Assembly: GCF_918797505.1 (NCBI RefSeq)
Contig: NC_092801.1
Location: 32,068,487-32,132,486, forward strand
Length of the DNA stretch: 64,000 nucleotides
Reading direction: 5' to 3'
From: Bemisia tabaci
Lineage: Eukaryota > Arthropoda > Insecta > Hemiptera > Aleyrodidae
In this document: one piece after another, positions 1 to 11,271 of the stretch
How the letters are laid out: each line of letters begins with the position of its first letter
Numbering within the stretch: position 1 is the stretch's first letter
The notes under the pieces: generated by a model
What the model saw: only the letters and a program-made list of their open reading frames with translations
The model's database searches: none
Told to the model about the DNA's origin: nothing
Translations under genes and position numbers: made by a program

Positions 1-489
1 TTGTCATCATAAAGTCAGTGATTTTTTCCGTAACTTTGGCAACGTTTGCGATACGTCACGTGCGTGCGGTTCCTCAGCGAGCTCTTTTTTCGCCGCGCGG
101 CGTGAGATATGTGCTTCGAATTTTCCGCCGACATTTTTTTGCGACGAAGTTTCACTGAACACCGCAGAGATCACACGAATGGGCTTTGAGCATCCGACAA
201 CCCACACTTTTTAAAACATACATTGACATTCTTTGAACTGCGGGTAACGTAGTCTCGTTTCAAGCGACTGGTATGCAGGATGAAAAGTATGAAAAAAGAT
301 AAAAGTAAATTCAGTGCTCGCAAACTGAAAAATTATGTTTTTTTTTCTCTTATTTTTATAATTCAATGTCGCTCCCCTAGACGAGAATCATACCGTCGAG
401 TAAAAAATATTTTTGCCAATTGATTTAGGTTTTATTTGATGAAAGCTATTCAACTCTCGGATCTACTAAGATGGTGCATTCATATTCTA
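1..489. other. Unassigned sequence
   Basis: No gene or repeat recognised. Short open frames here have no family resemblance or codon pattern that supports coding. Confidence 0.4.
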
Positions 490-739
490 CTGTGCTAAGG
501 AAAAACGCTGTATGAACATTCAAATGTTGCCAAATTTCCTCTCGGAAAATATTAATTTTCGAGAAAGGTTTTGAATGCTCTGCCTTGAAATTTTCAGACC
601 CTTAAGGTGAAATTACGAGCAAAATTCTATGGAAAATCGGATCAAATATATTGACAACATTTCTCGAAAATTCCTGATTCAAAGGAAATTTGACAACGTC
701 TAAATGCTCATACGGCGGTCTTCCTTAGCACGGCAGTAT
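490..739. mobile_element. MITE, GTGCTAAGGAAAAACGC family
   Basis: Arms start CTGTGCTAAGGAAAAACGCT and end TCTTCCTTAGCACGGCAG, with TTGCCAAATTTCCT / AGGAAATTTGACAAC inside. About 250 bp. Further copies lie at 49710-49972, 50559-50813 and 57484-57955, and half copies near 13590-13805 and 53870-53925. Confidence 0.85.
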
Positions 740-803
740 ACAGCGGTTAATGAATACCGGTCTAGCGGTCTTCTTACCTTATTTCCTAGTTTCGTGCAGA
801 GCA

Positions 804-1082
804 AGGTGTCTACAAGTCCGGAAATAGTACTTATTTTTCAAGGACGGACCGGAAGTACTGAGAAATGCAGAAATTTTGCAAGAAAGTTCAGAATTTTTTT
901 CATTTTTGACGTAATTTGAGCGGGAAATTACAATTTTTGAAATTTTTCGAATTTCGTCGGTTGAAGGTATTGAAAAAGTACTGAATTTTTCTGTTGAGGA
1001 GGTACTGAGTTTCTTGGGAATGTACTAAAAAAATACTGTAAAAGTACTGCTTTTTGGCCAGCCTGTTTTAGTAGACAACCTG
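804..1082. mobile_element. MITE, GTGTCTACAAGTCCGG family
   Basis: Starts AGGTGTCTACAAGTCCGGAA and ends TTTAGTAGACAACCTG, giving short inverted ends. The interior repeats GTACTGA-type motifs. The same element is at 13316-13586, with an inverted fragment at 12290-12420. Confidence 0.8.
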
Positions 1083-1127
1083 CAGAGCACACGGACAGTA
1101 TATTTTAGACACCCCGCTCTACTATCC

Positions 1128-1404
1128 AGGGTGTCTAGCATCAGGATTTTTCCGATTTTCCTGATTCCATCAGGATTTGTGGTCAATTAGTAATTAATCC
1201 CGATTTCATCAGGATTTGAGGAAATATCGGTCGTAAAATCAGGATTTGAGAAAAGTCGGCCATCCGATCGGATTTTTTTATCGAGCAATTTTTGTGAAGT
1301 CACATTCGCCAATTTTTCTCCTAATTTTTATCCGCAAAAAATCAGGATTTGGAAATATTTTGGAATCAGGATTTCCCAAAATGCTAAAAAAACTAGAGAC
1401 CCTG
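1128..1404. mobile_element. MITE, GGTGTCTAG / CTAGACACC family
   Basis: Starts GGGTGTCTAGCATCAGG and ends AACTAGAGACCCTG; filled with ATCAGGATTT motifs. Related copies lie at 4952, 5908, 8029, 10792 and 43911. Confidence 0.8.
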
Positions 1405-1721
1405 CTATCGTTCCTATAGTATTAAAGTAATTTACAGAAGTCAACGCTCAGAGATGGAAAACGAGTAAGTTCTTTTGATTTAACGATTCCTACGGAAATA
1501 TCGCGTATCCTCGCGATACACCCGCGGAAATCAAGCGAGCAACTATTCAAACTCCGGAGAATGTTATGTGGTATCACACGGAATTGAAGTGAAATTTTAG
1601 CTTTTTGTCCATCTCAATCGCAAGTTACCGGCGGTGATGAATGTTACGCTCGCGGATATTGAAGGTTCGCATATTTTCCAAAATTTTGAGGTGAAAAAAA
1701 TCCCCAAAAAACCAGAATGAT

Positions 1722-2918
1722 CCTACTGCGTGAGTTTTAAAGTCACGAGTGAAAGATCTTGTCTCACATGATGCGTTCGACCGATTAGCCGTGTCTGCAG
1801 CCCTAAGAATCTCCAAAAGCACGTAACCGCACATCTTCCGCGCTTCGTGAGTTTTAAACTTAGAATTTAAAGATTTCGATTTGCATGATGCGCTCGACCA
1901 ATTAGCCGTGTATGCAGCCCTAAGAATCTCTAAAAGCACGTAACTACACAACATCCGCGCTTTGTGAGTTTTAAACTTAGAAATGAAAAATCTCGATTCA
2001 CATGATGCGTTCGACCGATTAGATTTGTATGCAGCCCTAAGAATCTCCAAAAGCACCTACCCGCACAACTTCTGCGCTTTGTGAGGTTTAAACTCACAAG
2101 TGAAAAATCTCGTCTCAAATGATGCGTTCGACCGAATAGCCATGTATACAGCCATTAATCCCCAAAAGCACGTAACGGCACAACTTCCGCCCTTGGTCAG
2201 TTTTAAACTCCGAAGTGAAAGATCTCGTCCCATATGATGCGTTCGATCGAGTAGCCGTGTGTGCAGCCCTAAGAATCTCCGGAAGCACGTAAGCACACAA
2301 CATCCGCGCTTTGTGAGTTTTAAACTTAGAAATGAAAGATCTCGATTTGGATGATGCGTTCGACCGATTAGATTTGTATGCAGCCGTAAGAATCTCCAAA
2401 AGCACGTAACTGCACAACTTCTGCGCTTTGTGAGTTTTAAACTCACAAGTGAAAGATCTCGTCTCAAATGATGCTTTCGACCGAATATCCGTGTATACAG
2501 CCATTAATCCCCAAAAGCACGTAACGGCACAACTTCTGCACTTCGTCAGTTTTAAACTCAGAAGTAAAAGATCTCGTGTCGTATGTTGCGTTCGACCGAG
2601 TAGCCGTGTGTGCAGCCCTAAGAATCTCCAAAAACACTCAACCACACAACTGCCGCGCTTTGTGAGTTTTAAAGTCACAAGTGAAAGATCTTGTCTCACA
2701 TGATGCGAACGACCGATAAGCCGTGCATGCAGCACTAAGAATCTCCAAAAGCACGTAATCGCACATCTTCCGCGCTTTGTGAGTTTCAAACTCACAAGTG
2801 AAAGATCTCGTCTGACCTGATGCGCTCGACCAATTAGCCGTGTATGCAGTCCTAAGAATCTCTAAAAGCACGTAACCACACAACATCCGCGCTTTGTGAG
2901 TTTTAAACTCTACGTGAG
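1722..2918. repeat. 117-bp tandem repeat, about ten copies
   Basis: Units recur at about 1801, 1918, 2035, 2152, 2267, 2384, 2501, 2616, 2733 and 2850. Spacing is 117 bp, except 115 bp after the two variant units that read CATTAATCCCC (2152 and 2501). Because 117 is divisible by three, minus-strand frames stay open and give 39-residue repeated peptides; these change frame at the 115-bp units and look non-coding. Confidence 0.92.
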
Positions 2919-3229
2919 CTCTTAGCTACAATTGATTGCTCGTGGTTCCTTTTTGCAAAATGCAGTCCAGTTCGGAGTTGATTTCAGATATTTTCGATCC
3001 AAGAATCATTTTCTGCGTGAAATTTTGGATTAGTAACATGTATTAGAATGCTTAAATTTGTACTTTGCCTGGCGGTCCATTTAAAATGAAACCAATATCC
3101 CAGCGAAATGTTGTCGATTTTTCAATGTTCGCTCATTCCCCCCGTAGATTTGACTGAACGATATCACACATCCTATAGAAAAAGTCGAGTGCTGTAGCAC
3201 GAAACTCGAGACCGTGCGAATAATTTCGC
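2919..3229. other. Unassigned sequence, repeat fragment
   Basis: No coding sequence. The stretch near 3000-3090 (GAATCATTTTCTGCGTGAAA, TTTAAATTTGTACTTTGCC-like) resembles the right arm of the foldback at 51240-51760. Confidence 0.4.
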
Positions 3230-3835
3230 CGCCATGAGTGCTAGGCATTTCGCCGCGCACTGTTTCAATACCCTCGCACCCCCTTCATAGCCCCCTCCAC
3301 CCCGCGCACCCACCGGAGACAAATAGCCGATCCCACGATCGAGTGATAATGATACCCGCGCCCGATTCGAGGCCGCCCGTCACGCGAGCCTGCGAAGCGG
3401 GAAGCATACGCCGAACTCCGCAGGCGCCGCTACGCAAACACGCTCGAGCGCCGTCGAAACTCAACCGTCGCATTATTCACCGCGTCTTGCCTCCCCCGCC
3501 CCCCTCTCCGTAGTAATCCGCTCGGCTCGGCGTCAATTGCACATGGCGAGCGGGTTGCCTACGCGGAAAGGCGCGAGCGCTGCCGGTTGCCGCTCGAGAG
3601 AATGAAGGCGCTATCGGGCCCCGCCGCTCCGCGCCGCTGGACCATTAATAAATCGTCTAATCCAGGGCCTGCCCATCATATCTTACACCCTGCCCCCTCC
3701 CCCTCCACGGTATCGGTGGCTCATCGCCTCATGAGCACTCGGACTAAGCTCCCGGGTTCGAGGAGGGGGGAGGGGGGGAGTTGCCGTGGCAACCGCTCCA
3801 AGCGAAATCGAGTGTTACGACTGATCATTTATCAT
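3230..3835. promoter_or_regulatory. GC-rich, CpG-rich block, possible promoter
   Basis: The sequence is abruptly rich in C, G and CpG, with C-tracts (CCGCCCCCCTCTCC) and a G-tract (GGAGGGGGGAGGGGGGAG) near 3760-3780. The open frames inside are low-complexity and proline-rich and do not look like a real protein. It could be the promoter or 5' UTR of the NWD-like gene about 8 kb downstream, but no linking splice site was identified. Confidence 0.3.
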
Positions 3836-3969
3836 TTGAATTAGTGAGATCCACTGTTGCCAGTTTGGTTTCGTTTTAGAGCCATCGGAGACGGGTGCTT
3901 GGAAAGTGAGAAATTGACACATTCCGTCGCACCTCTCGTGTAAGGGCGTATCGAAATTTCCGCATGAGC

Positions 3970-4247
3970 ACCAGCGGGCCAATAATTGAAATTGATAGAC
4001 AAAGCGATGGATAAAGAACACATAAGGAGTATGGAGGGATCCTATCGGTTGAAATGGGTGGTTCTTATAGACTAAGGGAGAAAATGATGGACTAACTATC
4101 GGGTCCCCCGTGGGTTGCCGTTACTTAGTCTATTACCTATCTCCTTTGTCCATTGTAACCACCCGCCTCCACCAATAGGATCCCTCCATATCTCTTTTGT
4201 CCTCTTTGTCTATAGCTTTGTCTATCAATTTCAATAATCAGCCCGCA
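3970..4247. mobile_element. MITE, GCGGGCCAATAATTG family
   Basis: Ends are GCGGGCCAATAATTGAAATT and ATTTCAATAATCAGCCCGC. Arms share ATTGATAGACAAAG, the AGGGATCCTAT segment and TGGTTCTTATAGACTAAG-type sequence. A second copy in opposite orientation lies at 11272-11535. Confidence 0.85.
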
Positions 4248-4329
4248 GAAAGCGTCAATATTTGTTTGTAAAAGGAAATTTAGATATGTCCTCACGTCAA
4301 AGGGACGACGATTTATGCAAAATATGTAC

Positions 4330-5450
4330 GCCAAATAGATGATTCAATGATGACGTTTGACAATATGATAAGAGACAGATGAAACCCAATAGCCCAAATG
4401 CACACAACGATAAAAACACATTAAATACAAACAATGGGTTTGCAACGGTAAGAAAATATAATAAACGCAACCAGGACGTTTCGGGCCAATTACATGCCCA
4501 TTCTCAACTGGAACAAAGGCTAAAAAAATTTAAAAAAAAAAGAAAAGTAGCATGTAACTGACCGAGGTAGGAATCAGTGCAAACTGAAGGACAACCTGTG
4601 TCTCCTGAGGCACCACTTTTCTTCCCTGAAAGACCAATTTTCTCTCTTAAGAGACAACCTGTGTGTTTTGAGGAAGAAGTAGTCTCACCTGAGACACAAC
4701 TATTCTCTCGGGAAAGAAAATTATTTTCTCGGCAGAGAAAACTATTCCCTCGAGAGAGAAAAGTATTTTCTCGGGAGCAAAAACATTTTTTTTTTTCAGT
4801 TTGCACTGATTCATACCTCGGTCAGTTGCATGCTCATTTTCTTGTTTTAATTTTTAATATTTTCAGCTTTTATTCTAGTCGAGAATGTGCATGTAATTTG
4901 CCCGAAACTTCCTGGTTGTGTTTATCGTATTTTCTTAGCCTTGTAAACCATATGGTGTCTAGAACGGGGAAAACCGGGATTCATCAGGGAATGAAAATTT
5001 ACAGGGGAAATCAGCAGGGAAAAATCAGGGAATCTGTTCCAGAAACCGGTCTAATCTGATACCGAGCGCTTTTATTGACTTCTTGAATGGCACGTTTGAA
5101 GCTTCAACTCATCTAAAGAATGGAGAAGCTTTCATTGACCAGATAATATACACACCAGGAACACTATTGGAATTACAATTTTGAATGTGCGCCGAAGTGT
5201 GGCTGAAAAATGAATTAAAATCGATACTCATACCTATACGGAACTCTGGAGAGTTATATTTTTTTCCTTCAGAAAATCCCGAGCAAGTGAGAGAAAACTT
5301 CGGTTTCTCATGAGGGAATAAGCTCCTGAAAATCAGGGGAAAATCAGGGAATGAGCCTAGTCAAAAATCCTAGACACGATGTTGTAAAACCATTTGTTTT
5401 GTATATAATTTGTACGTATCGTTTTGACAATATGTTTATCACATTTTTGT
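4330..5450. mobile_element. Nested (telescoping) foldback element
   Basis: The outer arms pair 4340-4530 with about 4815-4950 plus 5383-5450 (for example CCAGGACGTTTCGGGCCAAT with its near complement at 4895-4925). Inside lies a second inverted repeat starting GCATGTAACTGACCGAGGTA (about 4550) and ending GGTCAGTTGCATGC (about 4830). The right outer arm is split by the GGTGTCTAG element at 4952-5381. A 160-residue open frame inside is repeat sequence. Confidence 0.78.
4952..5381. mobile_element. MITE, GGTGTCTAG / CTAGACACC family, inserted in a foldback arm
   Basis: Starts ATGGTGTCTAGAACGGGGAA and ends CCTAGACACGATG; full of CAGGGAAAAATCAGGGAAT motifs. The closest relative in the window is at 43911-44337. 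Confidence 0.85.
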
Positions 5451-5907
5451 GTATGTCTAATACATGTTAGACGTAATGCTCTTGAGAAGAATCTTATCGT
5501 AACAAGCACCTTTTGTGCAGCTTACCGTATCATGTCCCCCAAACACGGCTTTCAGTATTCAGTGAAACCGTTCCGAGGGGAATCCGCAAAAATTCTCAAA
5601 TCCCGCCTCGATTTGGCAACGTCCGGAGCTTTTCGATGGTAGCTTTCTGCATTTTTCGTTTTCAATTACGGACGTTCGAACTTTCAATCGTTATTCGTTT
5701 CCTCTTCGGCGTCCAGTTTCTTGACGCTGCGGGGCATCCTTAGAAATCACGTCGCGTAAGGACGTATGTCTTTTTCCGTATGAGCCGCAGAAAGCGTAAA
5801 GATATACGGTAACTGGGAACGCATGGAAATTGAGGTACGTTCTTATGTCAGAGGAGCTACTCTCTCTGCGAGCTGGACTCACGTAGTAAAGGTTCAAACG
5901 TTGAACA

Positions 5908-6195
5908 GGGTGTCTAGCATCAGGAAAAACCGGAGAAACCGCAAAATATCAGGAATTTTGGCCGATTAGGAAAAATTCAGGAAAATCGGAAAAATCGGAC
6001 GTTTTATCAGGAGTTTTTCTCACGCAAATCTCTTCTGCGGAGAAAGTCTTAATGACTTTTGCCTTGTCAGGAGTCGAGAAAAATCAGGAAAATATCAGGA
6101 ATTTTCAAAATGAAAAAATCAGGAATCTTTTATAACATATCCGGAAAAATCAGGAAAATATCAGGATTTTTCAAAATTAAAAAATACTAGATACA
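5908..6195. mobile_element. MITE, GGTGTCTAG family
   Basis: Starts AGGGTGTCTAGCATCAGG and ends ATACTAGATAC; interior of AATCAGGAAAATATCAGG-type repeats. Confidence 0.75.
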
Positions 6196-6693
6196 TTGCG
6201 CAATGCGTGAAGTATTCCTGTTAGGTTTGTAGGCGCCGCCCGCCGCTCTAACCCATTGAAGGTATTGTTGGTAAGTTTGTCCCAAGTACCATTTTGCAAC
6301 GAGAAAGACGCATATTGATCGCGAGAAAATGTGTACTATTACTTCAATTGTATTGCAATTTTATTACATTTTTTTGCAACTGTTGGTCAAATCTTTGCTA
6401 TTAGATTGTAAAAAAAATGCAATTTTCTTGTGACAAGAATTGAAACGGTGAAAAATTTTTGATATGTGATTTCCACATCATCATGAGCTCGCATGAGCTG
6501 CGACGTAAAACACGATTTTAAGGCCAGCGCAACTGACCCATTAACCGTTTCCTTTTCAAGCTTTTTTTGAGCCTTTTTTAGCCTCGTGGAGCGCGCTGTT
6601 TTCAAATATTCCAGTTCAAATCCCACGCGTAGGAAAATAAAATGTTCCCCTCGGAAATGATATTGCAAACCACGGCAAAACGACGCACATTGG

Positions 6694-7174
6694 ACCGAGT
6701 CAATAGGAGAGTTCGGACAAATTTTGGAAACTTTAAACACCTTTAACTCCGTTTATACAAAACTTTAAGGTTCTGAAAGTGATTTCATTGGTTTTTTCGT
6801 GAATTTTTCTCTCAGGAACACCCCTTAAAATTTAAAATGTGACGAATTTAACATAAAATTTTGCAGTTTCAGTTATAAATGTCATGCCCGACCTCTCTTT
6901 TCGACTTGGTTCACTGTGCGACGAAAAAAGGAACAAAAGAAACGAGCCGAGAGGACTCAATAGGAGAGGTCGGACAAATTTTGGAAACTTTAAACGCTCA
7001 TAACTCCGTTTATACAAAACTTGAAGGTTCTGAAAGTGATTTCATTGGTTTTTTCGTGAATTTTTCTCTCAGAAACACCCCTTAAAATTTAAAATGTGAC
7101 GAATTCAACATCAAAATTTGCATTTCAGTTATAAATGTCATGTCCGACCTCTCTTGTCGACTCGGTTCACTGTG
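6694..7174. repeat. ~257-bp direct duplication bordered by inverted motifs
   Basis: TCGGACAAATTTTGGAAAC occurs at about 6714 and 6971, followed in both by matching sequence through GGTTCTGAAAGTGATTTCAT and TTCACTGTGCGACG. Each unit begins with CCGAGTCAATAGGAGAG and ends with an inverted version (CCTCTCTTGTCGACTCGG). The second unit is split by the MITE at 7175. Confidence 0.85.
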
Positions 7175-7533
7175 CACGGAGAAAAAAACTTCGTGCGTGG
7201 GACCCGAAGTTTAGGTCATATGGATCTCTGAAGTTTTCGGATTGAGCATCTGAACACTGTAGGTCCAGCTGCTGAGGTTTGGATCACACATCTGAAACTT
7301 CAGTTCGTACATCTGAAGTACTTCGGTTCTCACATCCGAACAACTTCGGTTCTCACATCCGAAAAACTTCGGTTCTCACACCTGAAGTACTTCAGATGTA
7401 CGAACTGAAGTTTCAGATGTGTGATCCGAACCTCGACAGCTAGACCTAAAGTGTTCAGATGCTCAATCCGAAAACTTCAGAGATCCATATGACCTTAACT
7501 TCGGGTCCCACGCACGAGGTTTTTGCCTCCGTG
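7175..7533. mobile_element. MITE with CACGGAGAAAA ends and nested CTGAAG hairpins
   Basis: 359 bp; ends CACGGAG and CTCCGTG, arms with CGTGGGACCCGAAGTT and CATATGGATCTCTGAAG. The centre has three near-identical ACTTCGGTTCTCACA units. It is flanked by TG (7173-7174, 7534-7535), while the related sequence at about 6911-6925 is uninterrupted with a single TG. Confidence 0.9.
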
Positions 7534-7559
7534 TGCGACGAAAAAAGGAACAAAGGAAA

Positions 7560-8028
7560 CGGCCGAGAGGACTGGAAGATGGGTCACGACCCGCGGTGAA
7601 GTAGGAAGCTCTAATAAGGCAACATACGGCTTTCAACCGGCGAAAGTTTGTTGTTTAATTAAAAAGATGAGAAGGCGCGTGACGGCCGCGGAAGGTTGAC
7701 GAGCCTTTCAGAAAACCCTCCGAAAAGGTTGCTAGACGGTGGGTTCTGAAAGGCTAATCGGACGCTGTAAAACCCGGAAATTGAGCGTGTTCGGCTACAC
7801 TGCTTTTCAGACATGCAATATTGCATGATAATTATTGTTGCTGGGAGCCCAAAAGGAGCCGTATCAAAAACAGCCGATGCGATTCGCAAGAGGCCCTCTG
7901 CGTTGAGCTTTGAACTTTAGAACGGGCTCATCTCCTCGTAAAGTCGATCGTTATGCTGTAATTTTGTTGATTGCACATTTCCCCTACATGACTGATAACC
8001 TTCCATCTTACCTGTCAAGGGTTTACAG
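7560..8028. other. Unassigned sequence
   Basis: The remainder of the split duplication, then sequence with a GC-richer part near 7660-7760. No supported gene. Confidence 0.35.
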
Positions 8029-8984
8029 GATGTCTAGCGGCCGGGAAAACCTAGAACACCTGTATACGGGAGAGTATTGCCATCTCTGTGCCGTTCTCTG
8101 ATTGGTCCATCAGTTTCAGGCTATCATGGAGCTCCAAAGTTGGACCAATGTAAAGAAACCCGACCCAGAGGAACACGTATTATCGGCTGAGAAATGAATG
8201 ATACTTACACTCAAAGCTTAATTTTCGGCAAGAACATTCATCAAAGTTCGATCCGAACTCAATTCAGAAGTTGGATATAAAAAAATTTCTATCGCACCCA
8301 AAATCACGCCCAGAACTTTGTAGAACTTTTCCGCCATCTTGTTTGTTTACATCGGGCCAAACAATGAGCGGAGGGGCTGGGGTTTGTTTGCGTTGGTCCA
8401 ACTTTGGGGCTCCATGATAGTTGACCAATCAGATAGCGGCACACTTTTTTCTATTAGAAGGATTGAGATGGCAATACTCTCCCGTACATAGGTACTCTAG
8501 GAAAACCGGGAAGTGTCAGGAAAAGCAGGGAAAACGTCGGGGATGAAAATTCGGCATGTCAGGGAATTTTATTTTGCAAACGATTTTCGAGTCAGGGAAA
8601 TCAAAAAACACGGCTTTTCCGGAAAACATTTCGCGAATTTTACTCTTGCGGGAATTTCTTTACCAAATTTTCTACCAGAATTTCCACTGATGTCTTTTAA
8701 ATTTTATAAATGAGGCAAAAATATCTCGCATAAGTTAAGGCGTCATATATTTTGCTCTATTTATTACATGTTATCCCTAAAACAGGAAAAAACCCTTACT
8801 TACATCTGATCAGTTCAACCGTGTCGAAAAATTGGGAATATTTTTCCTTTTTGCCAGGGAAATGTCAGGGAATTATTTTTTCCGTCTGCCACGGAATTTT
8901 AAATTTTCCCCGGTTTTTTTGCGTTTTTGTCAGGGAAATCGGAGAATTGTCAGGGAATTTTATTTTTGATTTCTAGACACCCTG
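8029..8984. mobile_element. MITE, GGTGTCTAG family, carrying a nested element
   Basis: Outer ends are GGATGTCTAGCGGCCGGG (8029) and TTCTAGACACCCTG (8984), with GTCAGGGAA motifs inside. The outer element is interrupted by the palindrome at 8057-8496. Confidence 0.8.
8057..8496. mobile_element. MITE nested inside the 8029 element
   Basis: Ends GTATACGGGAGAGTATTGCC and GGCAATACTCTCCCGTACAT; inner arms GGAGCTCCAAAGTTGGACCA and TGGTCCAACTTTGGGGCTCC. About 440 bp. Confidence 0.85.
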
Positions 8985-9683
8985 TACCTAATAAGAGTTT
9001 AGCCGCAGGTATCTCGGCGACTCCAGACACGTGCGTCGAGTTCGAAATTCCGTGTTAGAAGTACGTAATCCGCAGCCAGTCGATTTTTGAATCGTTCGTG
9101 AATCGTCGATCCTGATCGATAAATCCTTATCGTCATTAGTCAAGTAATAGTACGCACGTTGATGACGGCGCAGAGATACAACTATTCGTGCTTGATGGAT
9201 GTCCGTGTTGCATCTACAAAATTGAAGGCGCTATGGCGCGAAGCATGAACTTGCAATGCCCCGCTCTATGTTGCCAATAAGGTGTCACCATGATTTGGCA
9301 GAAAAGTCGAAGTATGAGACCTGAATACGTCTTTCCTATCTTCGGATGTGTTTATAATCGATTTTTTCCCCCCAATTTGATGCCTGATTCTTTTTTACGA
9401 TGTATTTGTAGACCTATATCTATAGCTCGTGCGTATACATATGTATTAACCTCACTCCATAAATTTTCCTGTACATATCAGCATCCTTGCGTATACCTTG
9501 TCATCGTTGGTGAAACTTTCGAACCGCGTATTTCGTATTTCAATTTTTTAAAGGAGAGCAAATAAACATCGTTTCTTGAAATCGTCTCAGAATTTGCGTC
9601 CCGCGAAGAAGAAAAATCACAGTCGGTTTTGAGAATTGACATTGAGTAGTTCGCCACTCAAAAAAATTAAGTATGACAGGAAG
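8985..9683. other. Unassigned sequence
   Basis: No gene recognised. Near 9080-9140 it carries an ATCGTT/GATCGATAA-rich stretch resembling the one at 53540-53660. Confidence 0.35.
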
Positions 9684-9938
9684 TCGTCACTTTCTGGCCG
9701 AAGTATCACAAGCGGCATGCGACGTTTCAAAATTTCCGCCACCATTTTATTTTTTCATAGAGAAATTGTTTGATAAATCTGCTCTGAAATTTCACCGAAT
9801 TTTATCGGCAGAGCAAAGAAAATTCAGTGGAGTTTTCAGACAGCTTCGTTGAACAATGTCTCAGCTAAAAAATGAATTGGCGGCGGAAATTTTGAAATGT
9901 CGCAGGGCGCTTTTGATACTTTGGCCGGAAGGTGACGA
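9684..9938. mobile_element. MITE, TCGTCACCTT family
   Basis: Terminal inverted repeats of about 70 bp begin TCGTCACTTTCTGGCCGAAG and end with the complement; both arms include TTTCAAAATTTCCGCC. A short open frame inside belongs to the repeat. Confidence 0.85.
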
Positions 9939-10064
9939 AATCTGGAACGTCGTAAACCGAGATACGTGTTTCTTGGACTTTCTTCAGAGCTCAAAGTGGT
10001 TTTTAAGCCATTTTCCATGGGAATGCACTCTTCTTTTTGCTCTAGACGAAGTTTGCAATAGGCT

Positions 10065-10342
10065 TATCTTACGGTTGTTTTCAATTCGCCTTCAGCTGCG
10101 TCTGCAGCAATTGTTGCTACGCGTATGTTGTGCGCGCTGATTTCAGTTCACTACATACATGACTCTCTGAAAGCGTTTTATGTACGTCACTTCGTTCGTC
10201 CTCCAACAGACTGCGCTACTTACGCACATAAAACGCCTTCAGAGGGTCAAGTATGTAATGAGGTGAAATCAGTACGCACAACATATTCATAACAACAATT
10301 GCTGCAGACGCAATCGAAGGCAAATTGAAAACAACTGAATAA
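10065..10342. mobile_element. Foldback element with CAATTGCTGCAGACGCA arms
   Basis: The left arm CAGCTGCGTCTGCAGCAATT and the right arm AATTGCTGCAGACGCAATCG pair. Towards the centre GTTGTGCGCGCTGATTTCAG pairs with its diverged complement. Central loop near 10190-10230. Confidence 0.82.
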
Positions 10343-10791
10343 TTCACGAGGAGAAACATTTTAGCGTTTATTGCCCAAGTGAAATCGCGGACCAATACGA
10401 ATCGAATATTGCAGAGTTAGAATTCTGTTTAAAACTTCTCGCCAAGTTTGAAACGAAACCAACGCGACTGAGCGATTTGTCGATTTTTGATGCTTGAACA
10501 GAGGAAGTTTCATTTGACTTGCCACATTTCCCTCTCTAATTTTCGCGCGTAATACGGTACACGAATCTAAGCTTAGGTTCAATCCATAAACGATACTTTT
10601 TTTTGCGTTTTCGGAAGATTCACTTTTTCCGCTCATAGAAACCTACTTGAACGAATGTAACACTGAACTAATTTCTGAATTATTTTCAACGGAATAATTC
10701 TCTATCGTGATTTTTTTTTTATAATAATTTTTTCTTGTTAGGCATAGAATACCTACATGATGAGAGTACCAGAAATATGAGATATGTTTCG
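10343..10791. other. Unassigned sequence
   Basis: AT-rich, no gene; the minus-strand open frame from 10636 to 10361 has no recognised family. Confidence 0.35.
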
Positions 10792-11142
10792 CAACTTTTA
10801 CTCTTGCGGGTATTTCTACCAAAATGTGTACCAAAATTTCTGCAGATGTCTATTACATTTTACAAATGAGGCAAAAATATCACTCATAAGCTTAGGCACC
10901 ACACACTTTCCTCTATTCATCACATTATATCCCTAAAACATGAAAAAAGTCTCACATCTACCCAGTTCAACCGTGTCGAAAAAATACGAACATTTTTCCT
11001 TTTTGCAAGGGAAATGTCAAGGAATAATTTTTTCCGTCCGTCACGGAATTTTGAATTTCCTCCCGGTTTTTTGGCAGTTTTCGTAAGGGAAATCAAGGAA
11101 ATGTCAGGGTATTTTATTTTTGAAAATTGCTAGAAACTCTGT
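10792..11142. mobile_element. Decayed GGTGTCTAG-family MITE fragment
   Basis: It is similar to 8600-8985 (for example CAACCGTGTCGAAAAA and TTTTTCCGTCCGTCACGGAAT in place of TTTTTTCCGTCTGCCACGG), ending in a decayed CTAGAAACTCTG. Confidence 0.7.
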
Positions 11143-11271
11143 TTAATATGTAAGAAGGTGGAGAAATGGTGCTGCATGGGTCCGCACCATTTCGCGGGGA
11201 AAACAAAGCCAAGAAGTACCAAAAACTATAATCAGAATCAAAATTAAATTTTTTGAACTCTAATGCGCACC

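Noticed and set aside
1625..2886. Minus-strand open frames of up to 226 residues with 39-residue repeats
   Set aside because: They follow the 117-bp satellite and change frame at the 115-bp units; no start context, splice sites or domain.
3238..3513. Proline-rich frame in the GC-rich block as an N-terminal NWD exon
   Set aside because: Low-complexity composition, no splice donor in frame that I could defend, and no similarity to NWD N-termini.
4577..5059. 160-residue plus-strand frame
   Set aside because: It spans the inner palindrome and a GGTGTCTAG element; the SRERKLFSRQ-like repeats come from TTTTCTCG words.
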